From Brevibacillus ruminantium (lineage in GTDB: Bacteria > Bacillota > Bacilli > Brevibacillales > Brevibacillaceae), in assembly GCF_023746555.1 (NCBI RefSeq), contig NZ_CP098755.1, forward strand, positions 1,516,001 to 1,580,000: a stretch of 64,000 nt of DNA, given 5' to 3'. Below the pieces are notes generated by a model. That model did not search any database. It had not been told where the DNA came from and saw only the letters and a program-made list of their open reading frames with translations. The position numbers and the translations under genes are program-made. This document shows, in pieces, positions 51,815 to 60,959 of this stretch. The number at the start of each line of letters is the position of its first letter. Position 1 is the stretch's first letter.

Positions 51815-52446
51815 ATCCGAAAAGGGTCTTGATTTTGGCACCCCATACAGACGATGCGGAGCTGGGGTGCGGCGGTTTTATCGCCAGGCTTGTCGAGCAA
51901 AGCGCAGAGGTATTTGTGGCGACCTTTTCAACTGCGGAGGAATCCGTCCCGAAACTGGCTCCGCCTGATACGATGGAACAGGAGTTTTATGAAGCGATGT
52001 CGATCCTCGGTGTGCCGCGGGATCGGCTTTTTGTTTTTCGCTACCCCGTGCGCTGGTTTTCCAGCCTTCGTCAGGAGATTTTGGAAGAGATCGTTGCGCT
52101 GCGCTGCCGGATCTATCCGGATATCGTGCTATTGCCCTCCAGCCAGGATATGCATCAGGATCATCAAGTGATTCACCTGGAAGGCTTGCGCGCTTTCAAG
52201 GAAACCACGGTGCTTGGCTATGAACTGCCATGGAACCAGATTTCATTTCCCGCCCAGGGCTTTATACCATTGGAACAGCGTTTCGTCAGGCGAAAATGGG
52301 AGGCACTGCAAGCCTACCAGTCTCAAATTGAAATGCAGCGCCCTTATTTTACCCAGGCGTTTATCGAAGGACTGGCCAAAATGCGCGGAACGCAGATCAA
52401 GCGGGATTGGGCAGAGGCGTATGAGGTCCTGAGGATGGTTCTATGA
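51811..52446 (+). CDS. PIG-L/LmbE-family deacetylase
   Basis: A 211-residue zinc-dependent N-deacetylase. The motif APHTDDAELGCGG (variant of AHPDDE) and DMHQDHQVIH supply the metal ligands. Relatives deacetylate GlcNAc-linked precursors. It overlaps the neighbouring genes by 4 bases on each side, so it is tightly co-translated with the GT4 and WbqC genes. Confidence 0.88.
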   Translation: MNPKRVLILAPHTDDAELGCGGFIARLVEQSAEVFVATFSTAEESVPKLAPPDTMEQEFYEAMSILGVPRDRLFVFRYPVRWFSSLRQEILEEIVALRCRIYPDIVLLPSSQDMHQDHQVIHLEGLRAFKETTVLGYELPWNQISFPAQGFIPLEQRFVRRKWEALQAYQSQIEMQRPYFTQAFIEGLAKMRGTQIKRDWAEAYEVLRMVL

Positions 52447-53168
52447 TTGTGGCCATCCATCAGCCCAACCTGTTTCCATGGCTCGGTTTTTTTGACAAAA
52501 TGGCGAGCGCCGATGCATTCATCCTGCTGGACAATGTCCAGTTTACCCGGCGAGGCTATCAAAACCGCGTACAAATCAAAGGGCCGCAGGGAATGCAATG
52601 GCTCACCGTGCCTGTAAAGTCCAAGGGACAGTATCAACAGCTCACCTGCCAGATCGAAATCAACGGGGAACATGAATGGAAGGAGAAGCATCTCAAGACC
52701 ATAGAACGGCTGTATCGAAATACGCCGGCATTCGAAGAGCTTTTCCCTGCCGTACAAGAGCTGTACCGGCCCGCCCACCAGAAATTGATCGAGCTGACGA
52801 TCCCCGGGATTGAGTGGATCAAAACAAAGCTGGAGATTCGCACGCCCATTTATCTGGCTTCTGATTTTCAGGCGGAGGGAGCAAGCTCCGAGCTGCTGTC
52901 CGAGCTGGTGCGTGCAGTCGGTGGGACCTGCTATCTGTCCGGGCCAAGCGGAAAAGAGTATCTGGAGGGCGAAGTGTTTGCACAAAGGGGAATTGCCGTC
53001 AGGTATCAATATTTTCAGGAGGAGCCGTATCCGCAGCGATTTGGTCCATTTGTCGGCGGTGCAAGCGCACTCGACTATTTGTTTAATGATCCACTCCTTT
53101 TTCACTGGAAAAACGGGAGGGCCAATCTACAGAATCTGACTTTGGAAAAAAGGATGTGTAAACCGTGA
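52443..53168 (+). CDS. WbqC-family protein
   Basis: A 241-residue protein beginning IVAIHQPNLFPWLGFFDKM, the diagnostic WbqC start, with DNVQFTRRGYQNRVQIK following. WbqC proteins recur in O-antigen and capsule clusters; their biochemical role is not settled, with links to aminoacyl or acyl modification of sugars. ATGA overlaps on both sides suggest a unit with the PIG-L deacetylase. Confidence 0.85.
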   Translation: MIVAIHQPNLFPWLGFFDKMASADAFILLDNVQFTRRGYQNRVQIKGPQGMQWLTVPVKSKGQYQQLTCQIEINGEHEWKEKHLKTIERLYRNTPAFEELFPAVQELYRPAHQKLIELTIPGIEWIKTKLEIRTPIYLASDFQAEGASSELLSELVRAVGGTCYLSGPSGKEYLEGEVFAQRGIAVRYQYFQEEPYPQRFGPFVGGASALDYLFNDPLLFHWKNGRANLQNLTLEKRMCKP

Positions 53169-54451
53169 ACATCATGCTGATCTTTCCTTATGCCGGCTCA
53201 CATAGACACGGAATGGCTCTCCGCCCCTATTATCTGGCCAGAGAGTGGGTCAAGCTGGGGCATGAGGTGACCATCGTGGCGTCAGGCTTCTCCCATTTGC
53301 GGCTCGTGAACCCCGACAACAAAGATGGATTGACAGAGGAAATGATTGACGGTATTCGCTACCTCTGGATCAAGACCCCCCGCTATACAGGAAATGGTTC
53401 GCGCCGCGTCCTGAATATGCTGGGATTCGCCTGGCTCATCCACCGCTATGCCCCGATCCTGTCGGAGCGGTATAGACCGGATCTGGTCATGGTTTCTTCT
53501 CCTCATCCCTTCAGTATTTTCGGGGCAAAACGCGTGGCCCGCAGCGCCCGAGCCAAATTGGTGTTTGAGGTGCGTGATCTGTGGCCCCAGTCATTGATCG
53601 AGTATGGAAACAGATCGGCCTGGCATCCCTTTATCATACTGACCCAATTTGCCGAAAACTACGCCTATTCTGTATCGGATCAAATCGTTTCCCTGCTCCC
53701 CAAGGCGGAAGAGCATATGCGCCTGCACGGTTTGGCGCAAGGGAAATTTTACTACCTGCCTAACGGCATCGTCGTGGAGGAATGGGAGGAATCGGGGCCA
53801 GAGAGGCTGCCGGATCTCCATAGGGAGACGCTGCAGCGCTGGAAAGAGGAAGGGCGATTTATTATTGGGTATGCGGGATCGCATGGACTTGCCAATCGGC
53901 TGGAGGATTTGATAGAAGCGGCCGATGAATTGCGCGATCAGCCCGTCGCCTTTGTCCTTGTCGGGCAAGGGCCGATGAAAGCAGCCCTAGAGCAGCTTGT
54001 CGAGGAAAAAGGGCTGCGTCATGTCTCTTTTCTGCCGCCGATTCCCAAAACGGCGATTCCTGCTTGTCTGCGCTGGATGGACGCTTTGTTTATGGGGTGG
54101 AAAATGCTCCCTCTGCTGCGCTTTGGCGTCTCCGCAAACAAGCTCTTTGATTACATGATGGCAGGCAAACCTGTGATCCATGCGATTGATGCAGGCAATG
54201 ATCCCATCGAGGAGGCCGGTTGCGGCATCTCGATTCGACCGGAGGATTCCCGGCAATTAGTGGATGCAATCCGGAGGCTGTTGAAGATGACGGAAAAAGA
54301 ACGGCAGGAGATGGGGCAGAGGGGAAGATCATACGTGATGGAAATGCATAACCTGGAGCATCTTGCCAGCCGATTTTTAACGGATGTATGCGGACAGCCG
54401 CAACACGTGAACAAAGCCCAGCCGGCCCAGCCGCTTCACTGGGGTGAATAG
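53165..54451 (+). CDS. GT4-family glycosyltransferase (WbuB-like)
   Basis: A 428-residue GT-B glycosyltransferase starting from a GTG. N-terminal pattern GMALRPYYLAREWVKLGHEVTIVAS and KLVFEVRDLWPQSLIEYG; donor site FGVSANKLFDYMMAGKPVIH. This pattern is common among transferases acting on amino sugars next to PglC-like initiating enzymes. It probably adds the second residue of the repeat unit. It overlaps the WbqC gene by 4 bases. Confidence 0.87.
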   Translation: MNIMLIFPYAGSHRHGMALRPYYLAREWVKLGHEVTIVASGFSHLRLVNPDNKDGLTEEMIDGIRYLWIKTPRYTGNGSRRVLNMLGFAWLIHRYAPILSERYRPDLVMVSSPHPFSIFGAKRVARSARAKLVFEVRDLWPQSLIEYGNRSAWHPFIILTQFAENYAYSVSDQIVSLLPKAEEHMRLHGLAQGKFYYLPNGIVVEEWEESGPERLPDLHRETLQRWKEEGRFIIGYAGSHGLANRLEDLIEAADELRDQPVAFVLVGQGPMKAALEQLVEEKGLRHVSFLPPIPKTAIPACLRWMDALFMGWKMLPLLRFGVSANKLFDYMMAGKPVIHAIDAGNDPIEEAGCGISIRPEDSRQLVDAIRRLLKMTEKERQEMGQRGRSYVMEMHNLEHLASRFLTDVCGQPQHVNKAQPAQPLHWGE

Positions 54452-54464
54452 GAGGCAGCGAACC

Positions 54465-55094
54465 ATGGGTTATCCGTCATGGAAACGAGGGCTTGACCTG
54501 ATTTTTTCCGTTTTGTTGATCCTCCTGCTGCTGCCCTTGTCTGTCGTGATTGCGCTGTGGATCAAGGCAGATTCCCAAGGCCCGATCCTGTTTACGCAGG
54601 AGCGTGTAGGAAGGAGTGGCCAGCTTTTTCGCATCTATAAGTTTCGGACCATGATCCGCCATGCTGAGCGACAGGGAGATGGATTTTATACGGGGCAGCA
54701 CGATCCGCGCATCACCAGAGCAGGTCACTTTCTCCGGCGCTGGAGCCTCGACGAGCTGCCCCAGCTGCTTAATATTCTCAAAGGGGAGATGAGTTTTATC
54801 GGACCGCGCCCCACCCTCGCCTATCAGGTCGAACAATATTCGCCGAGACAGCGGGGAAGACTGGCCGTACGTCCAGGTCTGACCGGTCTTGCCCAGGTGA
54901 GCGGACGCAATGAATTAAGCTGGCCGGAACGCATCGAGCTGGATTTGAACTATGTAGAGAGACTTTCACTGAACCTGGATCTGTACATTTTGCTGCGGAC
55001 TTTTCGCGTCGTGCTGAAAAAGGACGGAATCTACGCTGAAAAAGAAAAGTTCTTGCTAAAAAGCGAGAAGCAGCAATACTCCGCGAAGGAATAA
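54465..55094 (+). CDS. initiating sugar transferase (PglC/WbaP-core phosphoglycosyltransferase)
   Basis: A 209-residue membrane enzyme that moves a sugar-1-phosphate onto undecaprenyl phosphate. It has one N-terminal helix (LIFSVLLILLLLPLSVVIAL) and the conserved PILFTQERVGR, FRIYKFRTM, SLDELPQLLNILKGEMSFIGPRP and VRPGLTGLAQVSGRN blocks. The small size is that of PglC, without the extra WbaP helices. AGGAGG lies nine bases before the ATG at 54465. With the PglE- and PglF-like genes downstream, the first sugar is probably bacillosamine-type. Confidence 0.93.
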   Translation: MGYPSWKRGLDLIFSVLLILLLLPLSVVIALWIKADSQGPILFTQERVGRSGQLFRIYKFRTMIRHAERQGDGFYTGQHDPRITRAGHFLRRWSLDELPQLLNILKGEMSFIGPRPTLAYQVEQYSPRQRGRLAVRPGLTGLAQVSGRNELSWPERIELDLNYVERLSLNLDLYILLRTFRVVLKKDGIYAEKEKFLLKSEKQQYSAKE

Positions 55095-55116
55095 TGATAA
55101 GGGGGGACAGCTTTCC

Positions 55117-56133
55117 ATGGGGAAAAATTCTGCGGCACCAGAAGTGGATGTGGAGCGGGCCAAGCGTGTCCTGACGCGTATGGAGAGTCGATTGACATGT
55201 CCCTCTCATCAACCTGATTATATATTGATTGACGCTACGAGAGAAGGCGGGCTGACGCCTGCTTTTTTTATTTATGAAGAACAGCAGGACGTGTTTTACC
55301 ACGCCTTTTTGATGGGCGCCGTGCCGGGAACGGATTTGTACGACGTGCAAACCCCGTATGGATACGGCGGAGCTTTGGCCACGACGACGAGCCCCTCTTT
55401 TTTAGCGCGCTCCTGGGCTGCCTATCATGAGTGGTGCAGGGAGAACCGCATTCTCGCCGAATTGGTCCGCTTTCATCCGCTCTTGGAGAACTGGCGATTG
55501 TATCCCGGCGAGGTGACGTTGAATCGGGAAACGGTTGCCATCGACCTGACGGGTGACGACTTGTTTGCGCAATACCTGACGCGGGGCCGGAGGAAAGTAA
55601 GAAAAGCATGGAGGCAGGGGTTCACCGTGGAATGGACGGATCACGCCGAATTTTTCAGCTACTTTCCGCGCTTGTACAACCAGCTCATGGAGGATCTTGA
55701 GGCAGCGTCATTCTATTTCTTTCCCGATTCCTATTACCAGGCTTGGGAGCGCTTTGCCAATGCCCATTACGCTTTGTGCAGGTGGGAGGGACAGGTGGTT
55801 GCCGCCGCCTTTTTCTATCGAAATGCGGAGATTTTGGAGTACCACTTGTCTGCGGCGAGTGCAGCAGGGAAGGAATGGGGAGCCACTTCTCTGTTGATTC
55901 ACGAAGCGGCCAGGCTGGGAAAAGAGTACGGCTGCAGATATCTGCATCTGGGCGGAGGAACGGACCCGTCGCCTGAGAATCCGCTGTTTTTCTTCAAATC
56001 CGGTTTTTCCGGGCAGAGAGGAAAGTTTTATCTGGGCAAGACCATATTTTTGCCGGAGCGATACGAGGAGCTGCGGTGCGACTGGCGGATGAAAAACGGT
56101 GCCGAGCCGAACCGCGTACTGTTTTATCGCTGA
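55117..56133 (+). CDS. FemAB/GNAT-like acyltransferase
   Basis: A 338-residue protein with FemAB-like features: YLTRGRRKVRKAWRQGF, a strand segment VVAAAFFYRNAEILEYHLSA and ATSLLIHEAARLGKEYGCRY followed by LHLGGGTD. No signal peptide. It lies between the initiating transferase and the PglE-like aminotransferase, where PglD-type acetyltransferases usually stand, so it may acylate the 4-amino sugar. Sequence resemblance to the paralogue at 44992 is limited to the fold motifs. Confidence 0.75.
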   Translation: MGKNSAAPEVDVERAKRVLTRMESRLTCPSHQPDYILIDATREGGLTPAFFIYEEQQDVFYHAFLMGAVPGTDLYDVQTPYGYGGALATTTSPSFLARSWAAYHEWCRENRILAELVRFHPLLENWRLYPGEVTLNRETVAIDLTGDDLFAQYLTRGRRKVRKAWRQGFTVEWTDHAEFFSYFPRLYNQLMEDLEAASFYFFPDSYYQAWERFANAHYALCRWEGQVVAAAFFYRNAEILEYHLSAASAAGKEWGATSLLIHEAARLGKEYGCRYLHLGGGTDPSPENPLFFFKSGFSGQRGKFYLGKTIFLPERYEELRCDWRMKNGAEPNRVLFYR

Positions 56134-56150
56134 CGAAAGGAGAGAGTGCG

Positions 56151-57263
56151 ATGAAGGTTCCATTATCAGGACCGGATATCACGGAGAGGGAGAAGCAGTT
56201 GGTGCTGGAAGTGCTCGATTCCGGCCAGTTGTCGCTGGGATCAAAGCTGGAGGCATTTGAAGCCAAGATGGCGGCTTATGTGGGGAGGCGGTATGCGATT
56301 GCGTGCAACAGCGGAACGAGTGCGCTGCACATGCTGATCCGGGCGATGGGCATCGGCGAAGAAGATGAGGTCATCACCACGCCATTCAGCTTCGTCTCCT
56401 CCAGTAATTGTATTTTGTATGAACGTGCCAGGCCTGTCTTCGTCGACATTGATGAGCAATCCTTCAATATAAACCCGGAGCTGATCGCAAAACACATCAC
56501 GGAGCGGACCAAGGCCATTCTGCCCGTCCACGTCTTCGGACAGCCGGCCAACATGGAGGCGATTATGGATGTAGCCCAAACCTACGGACTTCGCGTTATT
56601 GAGGATGCCTGCGAAGCGATTGGGGCCTTTTGGAATGGAAAAATGGCGGGGAGCTTTGGTGATGCCGGCGTCTTCGCCTTTTATCCCAACAAGCAGATGA
56701 CCACAGGCGAGGGCGGCATGATCGTGACAGATGATCCTGAGCTGGCGGCGCTGTGCAGAAGTCTGCGCAACCAGGGACGCGGTGAAGACGGGCTTTGGCT
56801 TTCACATGTTCGCTTGGGGTGGAATTACCGTTTGGATGAACTGAGCGCTGCTCTCGGCATCGCCCAGTTGGAACGAATCGAGCAACTGCTGGGCCGCCGC
56901 GCTGAGGTGGCAGCTCGTTATCTGGAAAAGCTGGCCGACGTACCCGGTGTGATTTTACCAGTGATCGATCCGCGAGCAGAGATGAGCTGGTTTGTCTTCG
57001 TCATCCGCTTGCAGAACAGCCTCCGCCGGGATTTCCTGATGGAAAGACTGCTGGCGCAAGGGATCGGGTGCAGACCGTATTTTCCCCCGATTCATCTGCA
57101 GCCCTTCTACCAGCAACAATTCGGCTATCAGCAGGGAGATTTTCAAGTGACGGAGTCCGTGTCTGCCTCTACCCTGGCGATTCCCTTTTTCAGCGGCTTG
57201 ACCGAAGCGCAGATCGATTACGTGTGCAGGGCGATTCATCAGGAACTGGCCGTATGTCTGTAA
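56151..57263 (+). CDS. DegT/DnrJ/EryC1 aminotransferase (PglE-like)
   Basis: A 370-residue PLP enzyme. The start VPLSGPDITEREKQLVLEV is typical of 4-amino sugar transaminases; SGTSALHMLIRAMG binds PLP phosphate and the lysine is in FAFYPNKQMTTGEGG. It probably transaminates the 4-keto sugar made by the PglF-like dehydratase. GAAAGGAGAG precedes the ATG at 56151. Confidence 0.9.
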   Translation: MKVPLSGPDITEREKQLVLEVLDSGQLSLGSKLEAFEAKMAAYVGRRYAIACNSGTSALHMLIRAMGIGEEDEVITTPFSFVSSSNCILYERARPVFVDIDEQSFNINPELIAKHITERTKAILPVHVFGQPANMEAIMDVAQTYGLRVIEDACEAIGAFWNGKMAGSFGDAGVFAFYPNKQMTTGEGGMIVTDDPELAALCRSLRNQGRGEDGLWLSHVRLGWNYRLDELSAALGIAQLERIEQLLGRRAEVAARYLEKLADVPGVILPVIDPRAEMSWFVFVIRLQNSLRRDFLMERLLAQGIGCRPYFPPIHLQPFYQQQFGYQQGDFQVTESVSASTLAIPFFSGLTEAQIDYVCRAIHQELAVCL

Positions 57264-57300
57264 AGAGGAGTCTCATGCAACCCAGCAAGGAGGGATGGCG

Positions 57301-59202
57301 ATGACGCATCGAAAGCGTCTGTTGCTGCTGTGTTTTTTAGATGCGTGCACGATCGCGGGAGCTGTTATCCTCGCATGTTTCCTGCGATTTGACTTTACCT
57401 TGACTGCTGCAGAGTGGCAGATGATTCCGTTCATGATCAGCGCCTATATATTGCTTACATTAGCGGCCTTTCATCGCGGCAAGCTGTATCACCGGGTCTG
57501 GACCTATGCCAGTATCGGCGAATTGCTGTCCATCGTGAAAATGAGCTTGTGGGTGTCAGGCTTCATGTTTATCGGCTTGTTTTTGTTACAGCCGCTTTTT
57601 CCATTGGTTTCGATGCCGACGTCGATATTGCTCATCTCCTGGATGCTGATGGTTTTGGGAATAGGCGGTTCGCGCTTGTCCTGGAGAATTTTTCGCGATT
57701 CCTACCTGATCAAAAAGGGGGGACAGCCGCGAAGAAATGTCCTGATTGTTGGAGCTGGGCAGGCAGGCGTGCTTGTCACCAGTGAGCTGCGCTTTGCCAA
57801 AGGCTCCCGATACTGGCCGGTTGCCTTTATTGATGACGACCGCACTCAACACCATCTCGAGCTGGCTGGCCTGCCGATTTTGGGAGGGAAGGACAAGATC
57901 CAGAAAGCAGTCGAAACCTATCAGGTACAGGATGTCGTCATCGCCAAGCCGACTGCTTCCAAAGAAGAAATCGCCGGAATCATCGACATCTGCAAAACGA
58001 CGAAGGTGAATGTAAAAATACTGCCGAGCGCCACAGATGTGATTAATGGTAAGGTCTCCATCGGGATGATTCGGGATGTGCAGGTAGAGGATTTGTTGGG
58101 GAGAGAGCCGGTTACGCTGGATATCGCCGGAATCTCCAGTTATGTCTCCGGACAGGTGGTGCTGGTGACGGGAGCGGGCGGCTCGATCGGCTCCGAGCTA
58201 TGCCGCCAGATTCTCCGTTATCACCCCCGGCAATTGCTGCTCCTCGGACACGGCGAGAACAGCATCTACGAAATTGATATGGAATTGCGACAGGCATTCC
58301 CCGAATCATCGCTGATGCCGGTGATTGCCGACATCCAGGACCTGGCCGTGCTGGAGGAGATTTTTGAGCAGTATCGGCCGAAGGTAGTCTTCCATGCTGC
58401 TGCCCACAAGCATGTTCCCATGATGGAGCAAAATCCGTTTGCGGCCATCAAAAACAATCTGTTTGGAACGAGAAACGTAGCAGACTGCGCCAACCTGTAC
58501 GGAGCCTCCCATTTTGTGCTGATCTCGACTGACAAGGCGGTGAACCCGAGCAGCATCATGGGGGTGACGAAACGGTTGGCCGAGCTGCTGATTCAAAGCC
58601 TCAATCAGCACAGCCGGACCAAATTCGCCGCAGTCCGCTTTGGCAACGTTCTGGGCAGCAGGGGGAGTGTCATCCCCGTCTTCAAAAAACAGATCCTGCA
58701 AGGCGGTCCCGTAACGGTTACGCATCCGGACATGGTTCGCTATTTCATGACCATACCAGAAGCGGTCCAGTTGATTATTCAAGCAGGCTCGATGGCAAAA
58801 GGCGGGGAGATTTTTATCCTGGACATGGGCGAGCCCGTCAAGATCGCTGATTTGGCCAGAGATTTGATCTCTTTGTCCGGCCTGGAACCGGAGGTGGACA
58901 TCAAGATTGTCTATTCCGGGATCAGGCCGGGAGAAAAGCTGTTTGAGGAGTTGCTGACGGCCAAGGAAGGCATTCTCGCAACGAAACACGACAAAATCTT
59001 TATCAGTGAGCCGCTTCCGATTGCATCTGAAGAGTTTCACCAAGCGTTGGAGCAAATGGAACTGCTCATCTCCGCGCCGGGAACTGACCAACAACTGAAA
59101 GAAGTGCTGGCGTTGATCAGCCAGCTTGTGCCGGAATTTCAAAGACAACCAGCAAACACGGAGCCCGCTGCCAGACAGGTTACTGCGCCCAGCTCCGCCT
59201 AA
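57301..59202 (+). CDS. membrane UDP-GlcNAc 4,6-dehydratase (PglF/WbpM/CapD-like)
   Basis: A 633-residue enzyme with four N-terminal membrane helices (about 5-125), a Rossmann-like domain (LIVGAGQAGVLV) and a short-chain dehydrogenase domain starting VTGAGGSIGSELCRQI. The catalytic segment SSIMGVTKRLAE has Met in the usual Tyr position, as known for long PglF/WbpM enzymes. The start at 57301 is preferred, with AAGGAGG seven bases upstream. It makes the 4-keto-6-deoxy sugar for the initiating residue. Confidence 0.93.
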   Translation: MTHRKRLLLLCFLDACTIAGAVILACFLRFDFTLTAAEWQMIPFMISAYILLTLAAFHRGKLYHRVWTYASIGELLSIVKMSLWVSGFMFIGLFLLQPLFPLVSMPTSILLISWMLMVLGIGGSRLSWRIFRDSYLIKKGGQPRRNVLIVGAGQAGVLVTSELRFAKGSRYWPVAFIDDDRTQHHLELAGLPILGGKDKIQKAVETYQVQDVVIAKPTASKEEIAGIIDICKTTKVNVKILPSATDVINGKVSIGMIRDVQVEDLLGREPVTLDIAGISSYVSGQVVLVTGAGGSIGSELCRQILRYHPRQLLLLGHGENSIYEIDMELRQAFPESSLMPVIADIQDLAVLEEIFEQYRPKVVFHAAAHKHVPMMEQNPFAAIKNNLFGTRNVADCANLYGASHFVLISTDKAVNPSSIMGVTKRLAELLIQSLNQHSRTKFAAVRFGNVLGSRGSVIPVFKKQILQGGPVTVTHPDMVRYFMTIPEAVQLIIQAGSMAKGGEIFILDMGEPVKIADLARDLISLSGLEPEVDIKIVYSGIRPGEKLFEELLTAKEGILATKHDKIFISEPLPIASEEFHQALEQMELLISAPGTDQQLKEVLALISQLVPEFQRQPANTEPAARQVTAPSSA

Positions 59203-59237
59203 TCCATCCATCGGATTGCCAGGAGGAGGTCAAAGAG

Positions 59238-60233
59238 ATGAAGCCAGTGAAAGAGTGGAGACGTCAAACAAAGTGGCTTGCAGCGCTGGTTGCTCTCTGT
59301 TTGCTTGGACTGCTTGCTTTTGCGGGTTCATTTGTCTGGTCTCTGTATCAGACGGCAGCAGACATCTACCATCCTGTCGAACGTCTCCCGTCCGTGCCTC
59401 GCCAGCTTGCGGTTGGGGCCGAAACAGCTGGGGCCGGACTCTCGGTGCCGGTATCCAACCAACCAGAAGCGCAAAAGGAAGAGAGCAAACAAAAGAAGAT
59501 CGAAACCTTTTTGCTCCTCGGGGTCGATCGGGAGAGCAACTCACCTGACCGGGGGCGGACAGATGTCATTCTGCTCGTCATTTACAACCAGGGAAGCGGC
59601 AAAATTACGCTTTTGTCTCTGCCGCGCGACACCTATGTGGAGATTGCCGGAAAAGGAAAAAAGGACAAGGTTAACCATGCCTATGGTTACGGCGTGGAAA
59701 CGACTATCGCCACCGTAGAGAATTTTATGGGCGTACCAGTGGATCATTACGTTTTGGCCAACTTTGACGGTTTCCAGAAAGTGATTGATCTGCTCGGCGG
59801 CATCACGCTGGATGTGGATGAGCATGCCGCTTTAGAACTGGAACTGCCAGCGGGGGAAAGACATCTCAGTGGTGAGCAGGCTTTGACTTTTGCCCGGTTT
59901 CGCGGAGACCGGGAGGGAGACTTCGGGAGAAATGCACGGCATCAACAAGTGATCAAAGCGCTCGTGGAGCAAACTCGCAGTCTGCGATCGCCGGGAAAAA
60001 TCAAGGAGATCTTGAGTGTCGTCGGCGATGATCTACGGACAGATGTCGCACTGACAGAGATGATTTCTCTGGCGACAAGCCTGAATGAGTGGCCGGAGAT
60101 GACCGTGGAGCAGCTGCGCTATACCGGCCGTCCCGCGCGATTTGGCCCCCAGTCACTCAGCTACGTCATCATCGAGGAAGCGGAGCAGAAACGAGTAACG
60201 GAGCAATTGATACAGGCACTACGCATTCCTTAG
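59238..60233 (+). CDS. LytR-CpsA-Psr (LCP) family ligase
   Basis: A 331-residue membrane-anchored protein with one N-terminal helix (about 13-38) and an extracellular LCP domain. Key motifs are LLGVDRES...GRTDVILLVIYN, LLSLPRDTYVEI, KVNHAYGYG and ALTFARFRGDREGDFGRNARHQQ, with the Arg/Asp residues that bind the pyrophosphate lipid. LCP proteins attach polymers to peptidoglycan. As the last gene of the cluster it implies that the polysaccharide is wall-linked. AGGAGGAGG precedes the ATG. Confidence 0.93.
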   Translation: MKPVKEWRRQTKWLAALVALCLLGLLAFAGSFVWSLYQTAADIYHPVERLPSVPRQLAVGAETAGAGLSVPVSNQPEAQKEESKQKKIETFLLLGVDRESNSPDRGRTDVILLVIYNQGSGKITLLSLPRDTYVEIAGKGKKDKVNHAYGYGVETTIATVENFMGVPVDHYVLANFDGFQKVIDLLGGITLDVDEHAALELELPAGERHLSGEQALTFARFRGDREGDFGRNARHQQVIKALVEQTRSLRSPGKIKEILSVVGDDLRTDVALTEMISLATSLNEWPEMTVEQLRYTGRPARFGPQSLSYVIIEEAEQKRVTEQLIQALRIP

Positions 60234-60262
60234 AGTCGGGATCAGTAATGCAGGGGGGAATT

Positions 60263-60291
60263 TTGGTTCAGGGGCAGATTTATGCTATGAT
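60263..60291 (+). promoter_or_regulatory. sigma-A promoter of the signal peptidase gene
   Basis: TTGGTT (60263-60268), a 17-base spacer and TATGAT (60286-60291) with an extended TG just before the -10 box. It lies 42 bases before the signal peptidase start. Confidence 0.6.
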
Positions 60292-60332
60292 AGCCTTCTA
60301 GGATATTTTTGCAATGAAAGGCGGAGTGGCCG

Positions 60333-60896
60333 ATGAAGCTGAAAGAACTTTGGGACTGGGTCCGTTCATTGGCATTTGCTCTGGGTCTTGCGCTTGTGCT
60401 GGGCATCTTTGTGTTCCAGCCCTTTAAAGTAGAGGGTCATTCGATGGACCCGACCTTGCAGGATCAGCAGCGAATCTATGTTTGGAAGCTCTCCCATACA
60501 CTTTCCCTTCTGCCAGACTACGGTGATATTGTCGTAATTGACAGCCGAGTTGATCGCAAACGAAGCTTTCAGGATGATTTGGTCGGGCATCCTCTCGTCC
60601 AGCTTCTCCTGGGAACAGAAGACGAAAATTTTCGGTTTGTAAAACGTGTGGTTGGCAGACCAGGAGACCTCCTGGAGATAAAAGACCATCAGCTCTACCG
60701 GAATGGCACCAAGCTCGATGAACCCTACATCAAGGAAATGATGGATGAGCAACGAGACCGGAAGTGGCTCGTGCCGGCCAATCATATCTTCGTGATGGGC
60801 GATAACCGCAACAACAGCATGGACAGCCGTGATATTGGCTTTATCCCACTCGATCACGTCCTGGGCAGCAAAATAGAATGGAGCTCAAATCAGTAA
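60333..60896 (+). CDS. lepB: signal peptidase I
   Basis: A 187-residue Sip/LepB-type peptidase that removes signal peptides outside the membrane. One N-terminal helix (about 12-30). The catalytic Ser is in VEGHSMDPTL and the Lys in RFVKRVVGRPGD; box E is IFVMGDNRNNSMDSR. The length is typical of the Gram-positive P-type enzymes. It has its own promoter and terminator, so it is separate from the glycan operon. Confidence 0.95.
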   Translation: MKLKELWDWVRSLAFALGLALVLGIFVFQPFKVEGHSMDPTLQDQQRIYVWKLSHTLSLLPDYGDIVVIDSRVDRKRSFQDDLVGHPLVQLLLGTEDENFRFVKRVVGRPGDLLEIKDHQLYRNGTKLDEPYIKEMMDEQRDRKWLVPANHIFVMGDNRNNSMDSRDIGFIPLDHVLGSKIEWSSNQ

Positions 60897-60930
60897 AAGG
60901 GGTTGCCGTCATGGCAGCCCTTGCTTTTTC
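60897..60930 (+). terminator. terminator of the signal peptidase gene
   Basis: Arms AAGGGGTTGCC / GGCAGCCCTT with one G-T pair, followed by GCTTTTT. Confidence 0.75.
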
Positions 60931-60959
60931 CATGTTCACTCACGCCAGGAGGGAATATC

